Both the position numbers and the translations under genes were made by a program. DNA of 64,000 nt from Thermohalobaculum sp965263335 (lineage in GTDB: Bacteria > Pseudomonadota > Alphaproteobacteria > Rhodobacterales > Rhodobacteraceae), in contig CBDHHE010000001.1 in the NCBI GenBank assembly GCA_965263335.1, positions 496,001-560,000 of the forward strand, written 5' to 3'. Of the stretch, positions 17,402 to 25,938 are shown piece after piece. The notes under the pieces were generated by a model. That model was given only the letters and a program-made list of their open reading frames with translations. It was not told the origin of the DNA and did no database searches. Numbering within the stretch: the first letter of the stretch is position 1; every line of letters starts with the position of its first letter.

Positions 17402-17959
17402 ATGATGTCGACATTTCTGCGACTGCTGATCGCTGTCCTGATGCTGAGTGTGATTGCACCTGGCGCGCATGCAAAATCCAAGCGACCCATCAAGCTCGTC
17501 GAGGGAACGACCGCTGCACAGCAGGTCGTGGCACAAATCGCCTCGCACGCGCTCAGGAAGTCTGGGTTCAAGTCCGAGCTTGTTTCGGTCCCGGACGCGG
17601 AAACGGTGGCGGCATTGGTGAGTGGAGGCGCGCATGCGCATCTGACGTTGCCGAACGGTTCGGACGATGCGCTGTCCGAAGCGCTCGATGCGCGCAGCGT
17701 TGTTTCGCTTGGCGGGCTGCAGGGAAACAAGCGGGACGAGCCTGTGCTGAAAGTTGTCGCGTCCAGCATGAAGTCGCGCTGGCCCTACGCCCAGAAGATG
17801 CTGAAGCGACTGGTTCTGCCGCCAGACACGGTCGAGATGCTCGCTGCCGAAGTCGATGCGGGGGCGTCGCCAGAAAACGTGGCGGCTGACTGGATGAAGA
17901 GCCATCCCAAGACCTGGAAGCCTTGGATCGCGGCGTCAAAGAACTGGATGAAGCCCTAG
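17402..17959 (+). CDS. Shortened glycine-betaine-binding (OpuAC-like) exported protein
   Basis: A 185-residue secreted protein: signal peptide about 1-24 ending GAHA. Residues 28-85 match the first strand-helix units of OpuAC/ProX binding proteins (KLVEGTTAAQQVVAQIASHA...), and 115-185 match their C-terminal end (VLPPDTVEMLAAEVDAGASP, then AADWMKSHPKTWKPWI). Family members are about 300 residues; the missing middle corresponds to the second lobe that closes over the ligand. It starts 56 bases after lpdA and no permease or ATPase is nearby. Ligand transport is therefore doubtful; the similarity is read by eye. Confidence 0.6.
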   Translation: MMSTFLRLLIAVLMLSVIAPGAHAKSKRPIKLVEGTTAAQQVVAQIASHALRKSGFKSELVSVPDAETVAALVSGGAHAHLTLPNGSDDALSEALDARSVVSLGGLQGNKRDEPVLKVVASSMKSRWPYAQKMLKRLVLPPDTVEMLAAEVDAGASPENVAADWMKSHPKTWKPWIAASKNWMKP

Positions 17960-17983
17960 CACACCAGCGGGCGCGAGCTCGGA

Positions 17984-18304
17984 TCAGGACGTCCTGTAGA
18001 ACTTGCGCCGGGCTTCCGCTTCGATTGCCAGACGTTGCTCGAGTTCGGCGAGGTGGCGCATCGCTGTCTTTCGCTCGACGCCGGTGGCAGACGACAGCAC
18101 GCTGCGCTGTTCGGCAATCGCCTTCTTGAGTTCGATTTCGCGCGGCAGAGCGCCCGCGGCTGCCATGATGCGAAAGCCTGCCTTTGCGGCTGGATCGCCC
18201 GGCGTGTCTTCGGGGAGGCGCTCGCCTTCGCCCATGAGACCCTCAAGCTGTCCTTCTGCTTGGGCCTTCAGGATTTGGCGTTCTGCGAGTTTCTCGAATG
18301 ACAT
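17984..18304 (-). CDS. DUF1992 / DnaJ-homologue-domain protein
   Basis: A 106-residue protein of the DUF1992 family, the conserved domain also found in DNAJC28. It opens MSFEKLAERQILKAQAEGQL and continues EGLMGEGERLPED, the diagnostic core of the family; there is no J domain. Function is unknown. Its ATG overlaps the argB stop by one base, indicating translational coupling and shared transcription with argB. Confidence 0.85.
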   Translation of the reverse strand: MSFEKLAERQILKAQAEGQLEGLMGEGERLPEDTPGDPAAKAGFRIMAAAGALPREIELKKAIAEQRSVLSSATGVERKTAMRHLAELEQRLAIEAEARRKFYRTS

Positions 18305-19218
18305 CACGCATCCTCGGTGCCGATGAATGTGCCTGCACCATGCTCTGTGAACAATTCTAGCAGAACCGCATGGGGCGCGCGACCGTCGAGGATGACTGCT
18401 GCCTCGCAACCGGCTGAAACCGAGTCAAGCGCCGTCTCGACCTTGGGGATCATCCCGCCGGAGATCGTCCCGTCGTCCATGAGCGCACGAACATCTTCAG
18501 GTGTGAGCCGGGTCAGCACCTCGCCCTCCGCATTCTTGACGCCCGCCACATCGGTGAGCAGCAACAGCCGTTTTGCCGCCATGGCCCCTGCAATCGAGCC
18601 GGCGGCAGTGTCTCCGTTGACATTGTAAGTGTCTGTGCCCGTGCGTCCGCAGCCGACCGGGGCGACCACCGGAATGAAGTCGCTGTCGATGAACGTCCGC
18701 AGGACATGCGGGTTCACCTCGACGGGCTCGCCGACAAAGCCCAGATCAAGGACCCGCTCGATGTTGCTTTCGGGATCGCGCTGGGTCTTGAGGGCCTTCT
18801 CGCAGATCATCAGACGCGCGTCCTTGCCCGACAACCCGACCGCTTGTCCTCCCTGGGCATTGATCGCCATGACGATGCGCTTGTTGATGGCACCTGAAAG
18901 GACCATCTCGACCACTTCGACCGTTTCCGCGGTGGTGACGCGCAAACCCCCTTGAAACTGCGACTCGATCGCGAGGCGCGAAAGCATATCGTTGATCTGC
19001 GGGCCACCCCCATGGACCACCACGGGATGCACGCCGCACTGCTTCATCAGCACGACATCGCGGGCAAATCGCTCCATTGACGCTTCATCACCCATGGCAT
19101 GGCCGCCGAACTTCACCACCACCGTCGCGCCCTCATAGCGCTGGAGATACGGAAGGGCCTCGCTCAGCGTCCTTGCGGTCGCAAGCCAGTCGCGCTTCAT
19201 CGCCTTTGAAGTCTCCAT
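18304..19218 (-). CDS. argB: Acetylglutamate kinase
   Basis: ArgB phosphorylates N-acetylglutamate, the second step of arginine synthesis. The 304-residue protein has VVVKFGGHAMGD (ATP site), VHGGGPQIN (about 100), SGKDARLM and LLLTDVAGVKNAEGEVL, all typical. ATG 19218 is preceded by a GGGGGAG ribosome site. It lies in a same-strand run trmL, MFS, argB, DUF1992. Arginine feedback status cannot be told with certainty, though the N-terminal helix extension seen in arginine-inhibited forms appears to be present. Confidence 0.97.
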   Translation of the reverse strand: METSKAMKRDWLATARTLSEALPYLQRYEGATVVVKFGGHAMGDEASMERFARDVVLMKQCGVHPVVVHGGGPQINDMLSRLAIESQFQGGLRVTTAETVEVVEMVLSGAINKRIVMAINAQGGQAVGLSGKDARLMICEKALKTQRDPESNIERVLDLGFVGEPVEVNPHVLRTFIDSDFIPVVAPVGCGRTGTDTYNVNGDTAAGSIAGAMAAKRLLLLTDVAGVKNAEGEVLTRLTPEDVRALMDDGTISGGMIPKVETALDSVSAGCEAAVILDGRAPHAVLLELFTEHGAGTFIGTEDA

Positions 19219-19261
19219 GTAACTCCCCCATGGCCATTTCGGCCCGGACGCCTTCCTAGCC

Positions 19262-20509
19262 TCAGTTGGCCGGGTGCGCCAGATCCTGGCTTAGCTGGCG
19301 CAGCCGGAGCGTCAGAAGGAGCAAACCCACGATGATTGCGCTGAGGGCAAGGAGGGCGGCGGAGAAGCCACCGGTTATGTCGTAGATCGTACCGATACCG
19401 AGCGGGCCAAGGACGCCTCCCACTTCGGCCACGGTGAAGAACATGCCGCCCGCCATGCCTGCACGTTCTGGCGGCACACCGGGCGCTTCCATGAGCAGCA
19501 GGATGGCCACTGTCATCATCGACGATCGCGCGATGCCCTGCAGCGCGAGCCCGAGCGCGAGACCCGGCCCCGGCATCAGATGAAGCAGCAATGTCGAGAG
19601 ACCCGCGGCCAGGATCAGCCAGATCATCAGCGCGATACGACGCTCGGGGGTTGCGAGGCGCGGGATCGTGAGCGCACCGACAACGCCGACGACCGTCGGT
19701 ATCGCGGCCCAGTATCCCGCCGCTGCAGGGCTGAGGCCGCGTGTGCGCAACATTTCTGGCAGCCAGTTGTTGAGGCCGTGGTTGAACAGAAAGATGCCGA
19801 TGCTCATCACCAGCACGAGCTGCACCTGCGGCAGACCGACGATTTCACGGAATGCCTGCAAGCTTGCAGCCTTCGAAGCGCTGCCGGCCCGCCCGTCCAT
19901 TGCCCGCACCGCAGGAAGCCGTGCGATCAGCCACCAGACCGCACCGGCAAGGAGAACGAACACGGCATAGCCGATCAGCACGGTGCGCCAGTCGCCTCCC
20001 GCGGCTGGCATCAGTACGGAGTTTGTCAGGGTGAACGCGCAGATCCCGCCAAGTGAGGGACCTGTGATGTAGATGCCCATGGCCGTCGGGCGTTCCCGGC
20101 CATGAAACCAGAGCGCAATCATCTTGGGGGCGCCGATCGAGATCATCGGCCCGCCAATCCCGAAGATTGCCACCGCGCCGAACAGCATCATGGCATCAGT
20201 CGAGACACCGCGCAGCAGGCCTGACAGACCCATGAGTGCGGCGGCGAGAACCAGTCCCGTGCCGACACCGATCCGGTCGAGCACGGCCCCGATCGGGAGG
20301 GCCGCCGCTATGTAGATCAACTGCCAGGCACCCAGAATGCCGCCCATCATCGTGTAGCTGATCTCCAGATCGCGTGCGATCGGCTCGACCAGCGGTCCGA
20401 GGGAGGCGAGGGTCAGCCCAAAGCTGAAATAGATCAGCCACACCCCGAACAGCACAAGCCAGCGCATGGGCTGCGCCTCGGTCTCGGCAAGGGGGTCCGC
20501 TTGATCCAT
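19262..20509 (-). CDS. MFS transporter, CynX/NimT-like
   Basis: A 415-residue inner-membrane permease with about 12 hydrophobic segments. Family traits include the helix-1 entry WLVLFGVWLIYFSFGLTLAS, the loop DRIGVG after helix 2 and GGPMISIGAPKMIALWFHGR in helix 4 region. It resembles the CynX/NimT and oxalate/formate-antiporter-like branch; the substrate is unknown. It lies 50 bases after trmL and 43 before argB on the same strand, so co-transcription is likely but functionally unexplained. Confidence 0.83.
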   Translation of the reverse strand: MDQADPLAETEAQPMRWLVLFGVWLIYFSFGLTLASLGPLVEPIARDLEISYTMMGGILGAWQLIYIAAALPIGAVLDRIGVGTGLVLAAALMGLSGLLRGVSTDAMMLFGAVAIFGIGGPMISIGAPKMIALWFHGRERPTAMGIYITGPSLGGICAFTLTNSVLMPAAGGDWRTVLIGYAVFVLLAGAVWWLIARLPAVRAMDGRAGSASKAASLQAFREIVGLPQVQLVLVMSIGIFLFNHGLNNWLPEMLRTRGLSPAAAGYWAAIPTVVGVVGALTIPRLATPERRIALMIWLILAAGLSTLLLHLMPGPGLALGLALQGIARSSMMTVAILLLMEAPGVPPERAGMAGGMFFTVAEVGGVLGPLGIGTIYDITGGFSAALLALSAIIVGLLLLTLRLRQLSQDLAHPAN

Positions 20510-20559
20510 CGGCTGGCCTTAGCAGGCCACTCGGGTTGCGCAAAGAGGGCCCTCTGCGC

Positions 20560-21045
20560 TCATCCAGCATGGGATGGAGGCTGCAGCTGGCGGCAGGCCT
20601 CGCCCAAAGCGATCGCCGCTGCGGTTGCGACGTTCAACGACCGCGCGCGCGTGTCGATCGGGATGAAGACGCGGGCATCGGCAGCGGCATGCACCTCGTC
20701 GGGCAGGCCCGCCGTCTCGCGCCCCATCAGCACGATGTCACCCGGCTGGAAGGCAAAGTTCCACAACGGCACGCTGCCTTTCGTCGTCATCACGATGATC
20801 CGTCGATGCGCGAGGGCGGCAGCGAAATCTGCCCAGCAATCATGGCGCACGATCTCCGCGATCTGCGCGTAGTCCATTGCCTGACGTCGCACCGCGTGAA
20901 CAGAGAAAGGAAACCCGCAAGGCTCGATGATGTGAACGGGCACCGAGAGGCAAGCCCCCAGCCTGAGCATCGCACCGACGTTGGGCGGGATATCCGGCTC
21001 ATAGAGCGCTAGAGATATGCCTGAGACAGAAACTGCACCACCCAT
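20560..21045 (-). CDS. trmL: tRNA (cytidine(34)-2'-O)-methyltransferase
   Basis: TrmL methylates the ribose of the wobble base in leucine tRNAs. The 161-residue SPOUT protein shows the family landmarks: LYEPDIPPNVGAMLRLGA at the start, IVLMGRETAGLPDEV (SAM loop) and PIDTRARSLNVATAAAIALG (knot end). Length is normal. It diverges from petABC, an arrangement common in Rhodobacterales. Confidence 0.95.
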   Translation of the reverse strand: MGGAVSVSGISLALYEPDIPPNVGAMLRLGACLSVPVHIIEPCGFPFSVHAVRRQAMDYAQIAEIVRHDCWADFAAALAHRRIIVMTTKGSVPLWNFAFQPGDIVLMGRETAGLPDEVHAAADARVFIPIDTRARSLNVATAAAIALGEACRQLQPPSHAG

Positions 21046-21202
21046 GGTTTTTCCTAAAGTTGATCGTTGATGCGGCGCGTTGTCCGCTGGACCTGGTGTG
21101 TACCGATAAGTTAAGCGCTCTGCTGAGCGAGACCCACAAGGATCTGCGGGTCAATACTGTGCAGTCTGGGCAAACCCAGCGATTGCAGAAGGAGAATGCA
21201 TC

Positions 21203-21769
21203 GTGTCGCATGCCGACAGCCACGATGACGCCAACCGTCGCGATATCCTCTACATCGCCACTGCGGGGTTTGGCGCGGTGACAGCCGGAGCCGTTGTATG
21301 GCCGCTGATCGATCAGATGAATCCTTCGGCGGATGTGTTGGCGCTCGCCTCCATCGAAGTCGATGTGGGCGGGGTCGAACCCGGCACGCAGATCACGGTG
21401 AAGTGGCGTGGCAAGCCGGTCTTCATCCGCCGTCGCACCGAAGCGGAAATCGCTGAAGCGCGCGGCGTGCCCATGGATGAACTGAAGGATCAGTTCGCCC
21501 AGAACGACAACCTGCCGTCTGACACGGATGCAGACGACGCCAACCGCTCTCTAGATAGCGACGGCGAGTGGCTGGTGATGATGGGCGTGTGCACGCATCT
21601 CGGTTGTGTACCTCTCGGGGACGGCGCCGGAAATTTCGGCGGCTGGTTTTGCCCCTGCCACGGATCGCACTATGACACGTCGGGACGGATACGACAGGGG
21701 CCCGCACCCCTGAATCTGCCAGTGCCAATGGCAGCTTTCGTGTCCGATACCGTGATCAAGCTGGGCTGA
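21203..21769 (+). CDS. petA: Ubiquinol-cytochrome c reductase Rieske iron-sulfur subunit
   Basis: This subunit of the cytochrome bc1 complex takes the first electron from ubiquinol. The 2Fe-2S ligands are in CTHLGC (Cys130, His132, Cys135) and CPCHGSH (Cys150, His153). Residues about 12-36 contain a twin-arginine-like NRRDILYIATAGFGAVTAGA membrane anchor, consistent with Tat export of the folded cluster. The start is GTG 21203 with AAGGAG eight bases upstream. petB starts 12 bases later, giving a petABC operon. Confidence 0.97.
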   Translation: MSHADSHDDANRRDILYIATAGFGAVTAGAVVWPLIDQMNPSADVLALASIEVDVGGVEPGTQITVKWRGKPVFIRRRTEAEIAEARGVPMDELKDQFAQNDNLPSDTDADDANRSLDSDGEWLVMMGVCTHLGCVPLGDGAGNFGGWFCPCHGSHYDTSGRIRQGPAPLNLPVPMAAFVSDTVIKLG

Positions 21770-21780
21770 GGAGGGACCTC

Positions 21781-23076
21781 ATGGCCGGAATTCCGCACGA
21801 AGAGTACGAACCCAAGTCGGGTTTTGAGCGCTGGGTGCACCGACGGTTGCCGGTGGGTGGCATCATCTACGGCACGTTGATGATCCCGACACCTAAGAAC
21901 CTCAACTGGATGTGGATCTGGGGCATTGTGCTCACGGTCTGTCTGGTGTTGCAGATCGCCACGGGCATCGTTCTGGCGATGCACTACACGCCGCACACCG
22001 ATCTCGCTTTTGCTTCGGTCGAGCACATCATGCGCGATGTCAATGGCGGATGGCTGCTGAGATACGCCCACCAGAACGGCGCGATGCTGTTCTTCGCCGC
22101 GGTCTACTTCCACATCTTCCGGGGGCTCTACTACGGGTCCTACAAGGAGCCGCGTGAGATCACCTGGATCATCGGTATCCTGATCTACCTGGCGATGATG
22201 GCGACCGCTTTCATGGGCTATGTGCTGCCCTGGGGGCAGATGTCGTTCTGGGGCGCGACCGTGATCACCAACCTGTTCTCGGCGCTGCCGCTGGTCGGTG
22301 ACCCGATCGTCGAGTGGCTCTGGGGCGGGTTTGCGGTCGACAATCCGACGCTGAACCGGTTCTTTTCGCTGCACTATCTGCTGCCCTTTGTGATCGCAGG
22401 GCTGGTCGTCGTGCACATCTGGGCCTTCCACTCAACCGGCAACAACAACCCGACCGGCGTCGAAGTTCGCCGCGACTCGATCGAGATCGCCAAGAAGGAC
22501 ACCGTGCCGTTCTGGCCTTACTTCGTGATCAAGGACCTCTACGCTTTGGCGGTGATCCTGGTGATCTTTGTTGTCCTGGTGTTCTTCATGCCGAACTTCC
22601 TCGGCCACCCGGACAACTACATCGAGGCAAACCCGCTCTCGACACCTGCGCACATCGTGCCAGAGTGGTACTTCCTGCCGTTCTACGCCATCCTGCGTGC
22701 GATCACCTTCGACATCCTCTTCATCGACTCCAAACTCGGTGGCGTGCTTGCGATGTTCGGCGCGATCGTGGTGATGGCGTTGGTGCCGTGGCTCGATACC
22801 AGCCGGGTGCGCTCGGGCCGCTACCGTCCGCAGTTCAAGTGGTGGTTCGGCCTCCTGGTGGCGGACTTCTTCGTCCTCATGTGGTGCGGGTCGCAACCAG
22901 CCGAAGGTCTGGTTCCGACAATATCGCTGATCGGCACGGCCTACTGGTTCGCCTACTTCCTGGTGATCCTGCCGCTTCTCGGCATCACCGAGAAACCATT
23001 GCCGCAACCGGACAGCATCGAAGCGGACTTCGACTCGCACTATCCGCCGAAAACGTCGGCAACTCCGGCGGAATGA
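21781..23076 (+). CDS. petB: Cytochrome b of the bc1 complex
   Basis: Cytochrome b holds two b haems and both quinone sites of the bc1 complex. The 431-residue protein has eight or more membrane helices; haem-ligating histidines sit in the helix with AVYFHIFRGLYY and in LPFVIAGLVVVHIWAFH. The Qo-site motif PEWYFLPFYAILR is present as is GYVLPWGQMSFWGATVITNL. It is a full-length fused b6/subunit-IV type. It follows petA by 12 bases, and petC starts 23 bases after its stop. Confidence 0.98.
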   Translation: MAGIPHEEYEPKSGFERWVHRRLPVGGIIYGTLMIPTPKNLNWMWIWGIVLTVCLVLQIATGIVLAMHYTPHTDLAFASVEHIMRDVNGGWLLRYAHQNGAMLFFAAVYFHIFRGLYYGSYKEPREITWIIGILIYLAMMATAFMGYVLPWGQMSFWGATVITNLFSALPLVGDPIVEWLWGGFAVDNPTLNRFFSLHYLLPFVIAGLVVVHIWAFHSTGNNNPTGVEVRRDSIEIAKKDTVPFWPYFVIKDLYALAVILVIFVVLVFFMPNFLGHPDNYIEANPLSTPAHIVPEWYFLPFYAILRAITFDILFIDSKLGGVLAMFGAIVVMALVPWLDTSRVRSGRYRPQFKWWFGLLVADFFVLMWCGSQPAEGLVPTISLIGTAYWFAYFLVILPLLGITEKPLPQPDSIEADFDSHYPPKTSATPAE

Positions 23077-23099
23077 CGGCTGGGCAAGGAGAAACACAG

Positions 23100-23957
23100 A
23101 TGATCAAATCATCGCTCGTCGCCGCTCTGTTTGGTGCGATGCTCGCCATTCCCGGTGCTGCCGGTGCCGCTGGTGCGGGCGGAGAGGTCACCGATGTGGA
23201 CTTCAGCTTCGAGGGTCCGTTCGGCACCTACGACTCGCTGCAGCTGCAACGGGGCTTTCAGGTCTTCCACGAAATCTGCGCTGGATGCCACGGTCTCAAA
23301 TATGTGGCCTTCCGCGATCTGACCTCGCCCACCGGCCCGGCACTTCCCGAGGAGCAGGCCAAGGCGATCGCGGCGCTCTATGAGGTCGCAGACACTGAGG
23401 GCGAACCGGGTGACACCCGGCCCGCTCTGCTGTCTGACAAGTTCCCGGCGAACGACGCAGTGGGCGCTCCTGATCTCAGCCTGATGGCCAAAGCGCGCGC
23501 GGGGTTCCATGGTCCCATGGGCCTTGGCATCAATCAGCTGATGAAGGGGATTGGCGGGCCTGAGTACATCTACTCGATACTCGTCGGCTACACCGGTGAG
23601 GAGATCGAGCAGGCCGGTGCGGTGCTCTATGAGAACGAGGTCTATCCGGGCGGGCTGATCGCCATGTCGCAGCCGTTGTGGGGGGACGACGTCGAGTACG
23701 TGGCCCATGGCAATGGCGAGGACGCGGGCGAAGGTCACGGGGAGGACGGCGGTCACGATGCCTACACCCCACCTGAAGCTTCGATGGAGCAACTGTCCGA
23801 GGACGTCTCGGCGTTCCTGATGTGGGCGGCCGAGCCGAAGCTTGTGGAACGCAAGGCCGCGGGTCTTCGGAACTTCATCCTGATCCTGATCCTGGCGGTG
23901 CTGCTCTACTACACCAACAAGAAGATCTGGGCGCCGGTGAAGCGCAAAAGCGCCTGA
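23100..23957 (+). CDS. petC: Cytochrome c1 of the bc1 complex
   Basis: Cytochrome c1 carries electrons from the Rieske centre to soluble cytochrome c. It has a signal peptide ending near residue 22-25, the haem c motif CAGCH (Cys60-His64) and a C-terminal anchor (FILILILAVLLYYTN). The 285-residue protein carries an unusual insert at about 200-226, rich in His, Gly, Asp and Glu (VAHGNGEDAGEGHGEDGG), just before the conserved segment TPPEASMEQLSEDVSAFLMW. A ribosome site AAGGAG precedes ATG 23100. A strong terminator follows the gene. Confidence 0.96.
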   Translation: MIKSSLVAALFGAMLAIPGAAGAAGAGGEVTDVDFSFEGPFGTYDSLQLQRGFQVFHEICAGCHGLKYVAFRDLTSPTGPALPEEQAKAIAALYEVADTEGEPGDTRPALLSDKFPANDAVGAPDLSLMAKARAGFHGPMGLGINQLMKGIGGPEYIYSILVGYTGEEIEQAGAVLYENEVYPGGLIAMSQPLWGDDVEYVAHGNGEDAGEGHGEDGGHDAYTPPEASMEQLSEDVSAFLMWAAEPKLVERKAAGLRNFILILILAVLLYYTNKKIWAPVKRKSA

Positions 23958-23980
23958 CCTGGGCGCAGTGACGGACAGAC

Positions 23981-24015
23981 CCTGTCCAGGTTCACCTGGA
24001 CAGGGTTTTTCTTTT
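23981..24015 (+). terminator. Rho-independent terminator of petABC
   Basis: A 12-base stem, CCCTGTCCAGGT (23981-23992) with ACCTGGACAGGG (23995-24006), is followed by TTTTCTTTT. It begins 23 bases after the petC stop and is the best terminator in the window. Confidence 0.9.
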
Positions 24016-24040
24016 GCGTAGCGCGTGCCAGAAACTCTCC

Positions 24041-24721
24041 ATGCGCGAGTCCGATCTCTATCAGCCTGTGAAAACCTTTCTCGAGGGTCAGGGTTATGCG
24101 GTGAAAGGCGAGATTGGCGCCTGCGATCTTGTTGCGCAGCGCGAGCAGGAAGACCCGCTGGTCGTCGAGTTGAAGACCTCGTTTACGCTTGCGCTGGTAC
24201 TTCAGGGGATCCAGCGCCAACGCCTCACAGATGCAGTCTACCTGGCGGTTCCGCCGCTCCCCGATCGAAAAACCCCCAAGCGCCGACGTGATGTGCTTGC
24301 ACTCTGTCGCCGCTTGGGACTTGGTCTGATGACGGTGGAACCGGGGCCGACGCCATCTGTGGAGGTCATCGTTGATCCTGCGCCCTACAAGCCGAGGAAG
24401 GCCAAAGAGCGGCTTGGCCGGCTTCTCGGGGAGTTTCAACACCGGGTCGGCGATCCCGTGGCAGGAGGTTCGGCGTCCCGGGCGGGGCGTATGACGGCCT
24501 ATCGACAGGGAGCACTGCGCATCGCCCGCCATCTCGGCAAGGAAGGCCCCGCAAAAGCATCCTTCGTGGCGGACGCGACCGGGGTGCTGAAAGCGCGGGA
24601 AATTCTTTATCGCGACGTGTACGGCTGGTTCGACCGGATCGAACGAGGGATATACGCTTTGAGCCCCAAAGGTCGTGCGGCGCTCGGAACATATGCCGAG
24701 GCGCTTGCAGCCCTCGAGTAG
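24041..24721 (+). CDS. DUF2161 protein, PD-(D/E)XK nuclease fold
   Basis: A 226-residue protein matching the DUF2161 family, described as having a PD-(D/E)XK-type phosphodiesterase fold. The candidate catalytic set is Asp29 (GACDLVA) and Glu43-x-Lys45 (VVELKTS), in an N-terminal domain that starts ESDLYQPVKTFLEGQGY. The C-terminal third (RIARHLGKEGPAKASFVADA and on) looks like a winged-helix DNA-binding module. Substrate is unknown. ATG 24041 is used; a TTG at 24014 lies inside the upstream terminator. Confidence 0.82.
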   Translation: MRESDLYQPVKTFLEGQGYAVKGEIGACDLVAQREQEDPLVVELKTSFTLALVLQGIQRQRLTDAVYLAVPPLPDRKTPKRRRDVLALCRRLGLGLMTVEPGPTPSVEVIVDPAPYKPRKAKERLGRLLGEFQHRVGDPVAGGSASRAGRMTAYRQGALRIARHLGKEGPAKASFVADATGVLKAREILYRDVYGWFDRIERGIYALSPKGRAALGTYAEALAALE

Positions 24722-24834
24722 CAGGTCCCCGATGGCCCAGACTTTCGCTTTGCTGGGAGATGCGCTATCCGCTGGCGGCCCCTCTCGACGGGGACAACGA
24801 AAACGGGATCACTCCCGCCGCATCCAGAGGCACC

Positions 24835-25938
24835 ATGTCGTTCAACACCTTCGGCCATTTGTTTCGGGTTACAACATGGGGAGAAAGCCATGGGCCTGCG
24901 TTGGGCGCCACGGTTGACGGGTGTCCGCCGGGGATTGCGATCGACGAGGCTGACATCCAGCATTGGATGGACCGGCGCCGGCCGGGTCAGAACCGCTACA
25001 CCACACAACGCCGCGAGCCGGATCAGGTTGAAATCCTATCTGGCGTGTTCGAGGGCCGCACCACTGGGCATCCGGTACAGCTCCTGATCCGCAACACCGA
25101 TCAGCGCTCGAAGGATTATTCCGAGATAAAGGACAAGTTCCGCCCTGGGCATGCCGATTTCACCTACTGGACCAAGTACGGGATACGGGACTACCGAGGC
25201 GGAGGCCGGTCATCGGCGCGAGAGACGGCGGCACGCGTTGCCGCCGGCGGTCTGGCCCGGGCGGTGCTTGCCGAGTTGACACCCGGTATCGCGATCACTG
25301 GGGCGATGGTGCAGATGGGACCGCATCACATCGCCCGCGAGAACTGGGACTGGGATGAGATCGAGCGCAATCCGTTCTGGACACCGGATGCTGTCGCCGC
25401 CGCCGAATGGGCGGGCTATCTTGATGAGTTGCGCAAGTCCGGCAACTCGGTGGGGGCTGTGATCGAAGTTGTGGCACGCGGTGTTCCGGCAGGCCTCGGT
25501 GCGCCGATCTACGCCAAGCTCGATACGGAGCTGGCGGCTGCGATGATGTCGATCAACGCAGTCAAGGGTGTGGAGATCGGTGACGGATTTGGCGCTGCTG
25601 CTCTGACAGGCGAAGAGAACGCGGACGAAATCGTCAACGGCAACGACGGACCACGCTTTCTTTCAAACCATGCGGGGGGCATTTTGGGCGGTATCTCCAC
25701 GGGTCAGGACGTGGTGGTCCGTTTCGCCGTGAAGCCCACAAGTTCCATTCTAAAGCCACGCCGCACGGTGGATCTCGATGGCCACGAGACGGAAATCGTC
25801 ACGAAAGGGCGCCATGATCCCTGCGTTGGCATCCGTGCGGTGCCTGTGGGAGAGGCGATGATGGCCTGCGTGCTCGTCGATCATGTGTTGCTGCACCGGG
25901 GGCAGATCGGGTCGCCGGAAACCTCGCAAAGCACCTGA
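24835..25938 (+). CDS. aroC: Chorismate synthase
   Basis: AroC converts EPSP to chorismate using reduced FMN, the last step of the shikimate pathway. The 367-residue protein has GESHGPALG (about 18), RRPGQNRYTT, GGGRSSARETAARVAAGG and RPRRTVD-type KPRRTVDLDGHE, matching the family throughout. ATG 24835 gives the standard MSFNTFGHLFR start. It stands alone, followed by a gene-poor stretch. Confidence 0.98.
   Translation: MSFNTFGHLFRVTTWGESHGPALGATVDGCPPGIAIDEADIQHWMDRRRPGQNRYTTQRREPDQVEILSGVFEGRTTGHPVQLLIRNTDQRSKDYSEIKDKFRPGHADFTYWTKYGIRDYRGGGRSSARETAARVAAGGLARAVLAELTPGIAITGAMVQMGPHHIARENWDWDEIERNPFWTPDAVAAAEWAGYLDELRKSGNSVGAVIEVVARGVPAGLGAPIYAKLDTELAAAMMSINAVKGVEIGDGFGAAALTGEENADEIVNGNDGPRFLSNHAGGILGGISTGQDVVVRFAVKPTSSILKPRRTVDLDGHETEIVTKGRHDPCVGIRAVPVGEAMMACVLVDHVLLHRGQIGSPETSQST

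Noticed and set aside
22314..23099. Long plus-strand frame running through petB into petC
   Set aside because: The part upstream of 23100 is petB read out of frame; cytochrome c1 has its own signal peptide and ribosome site at 23100.
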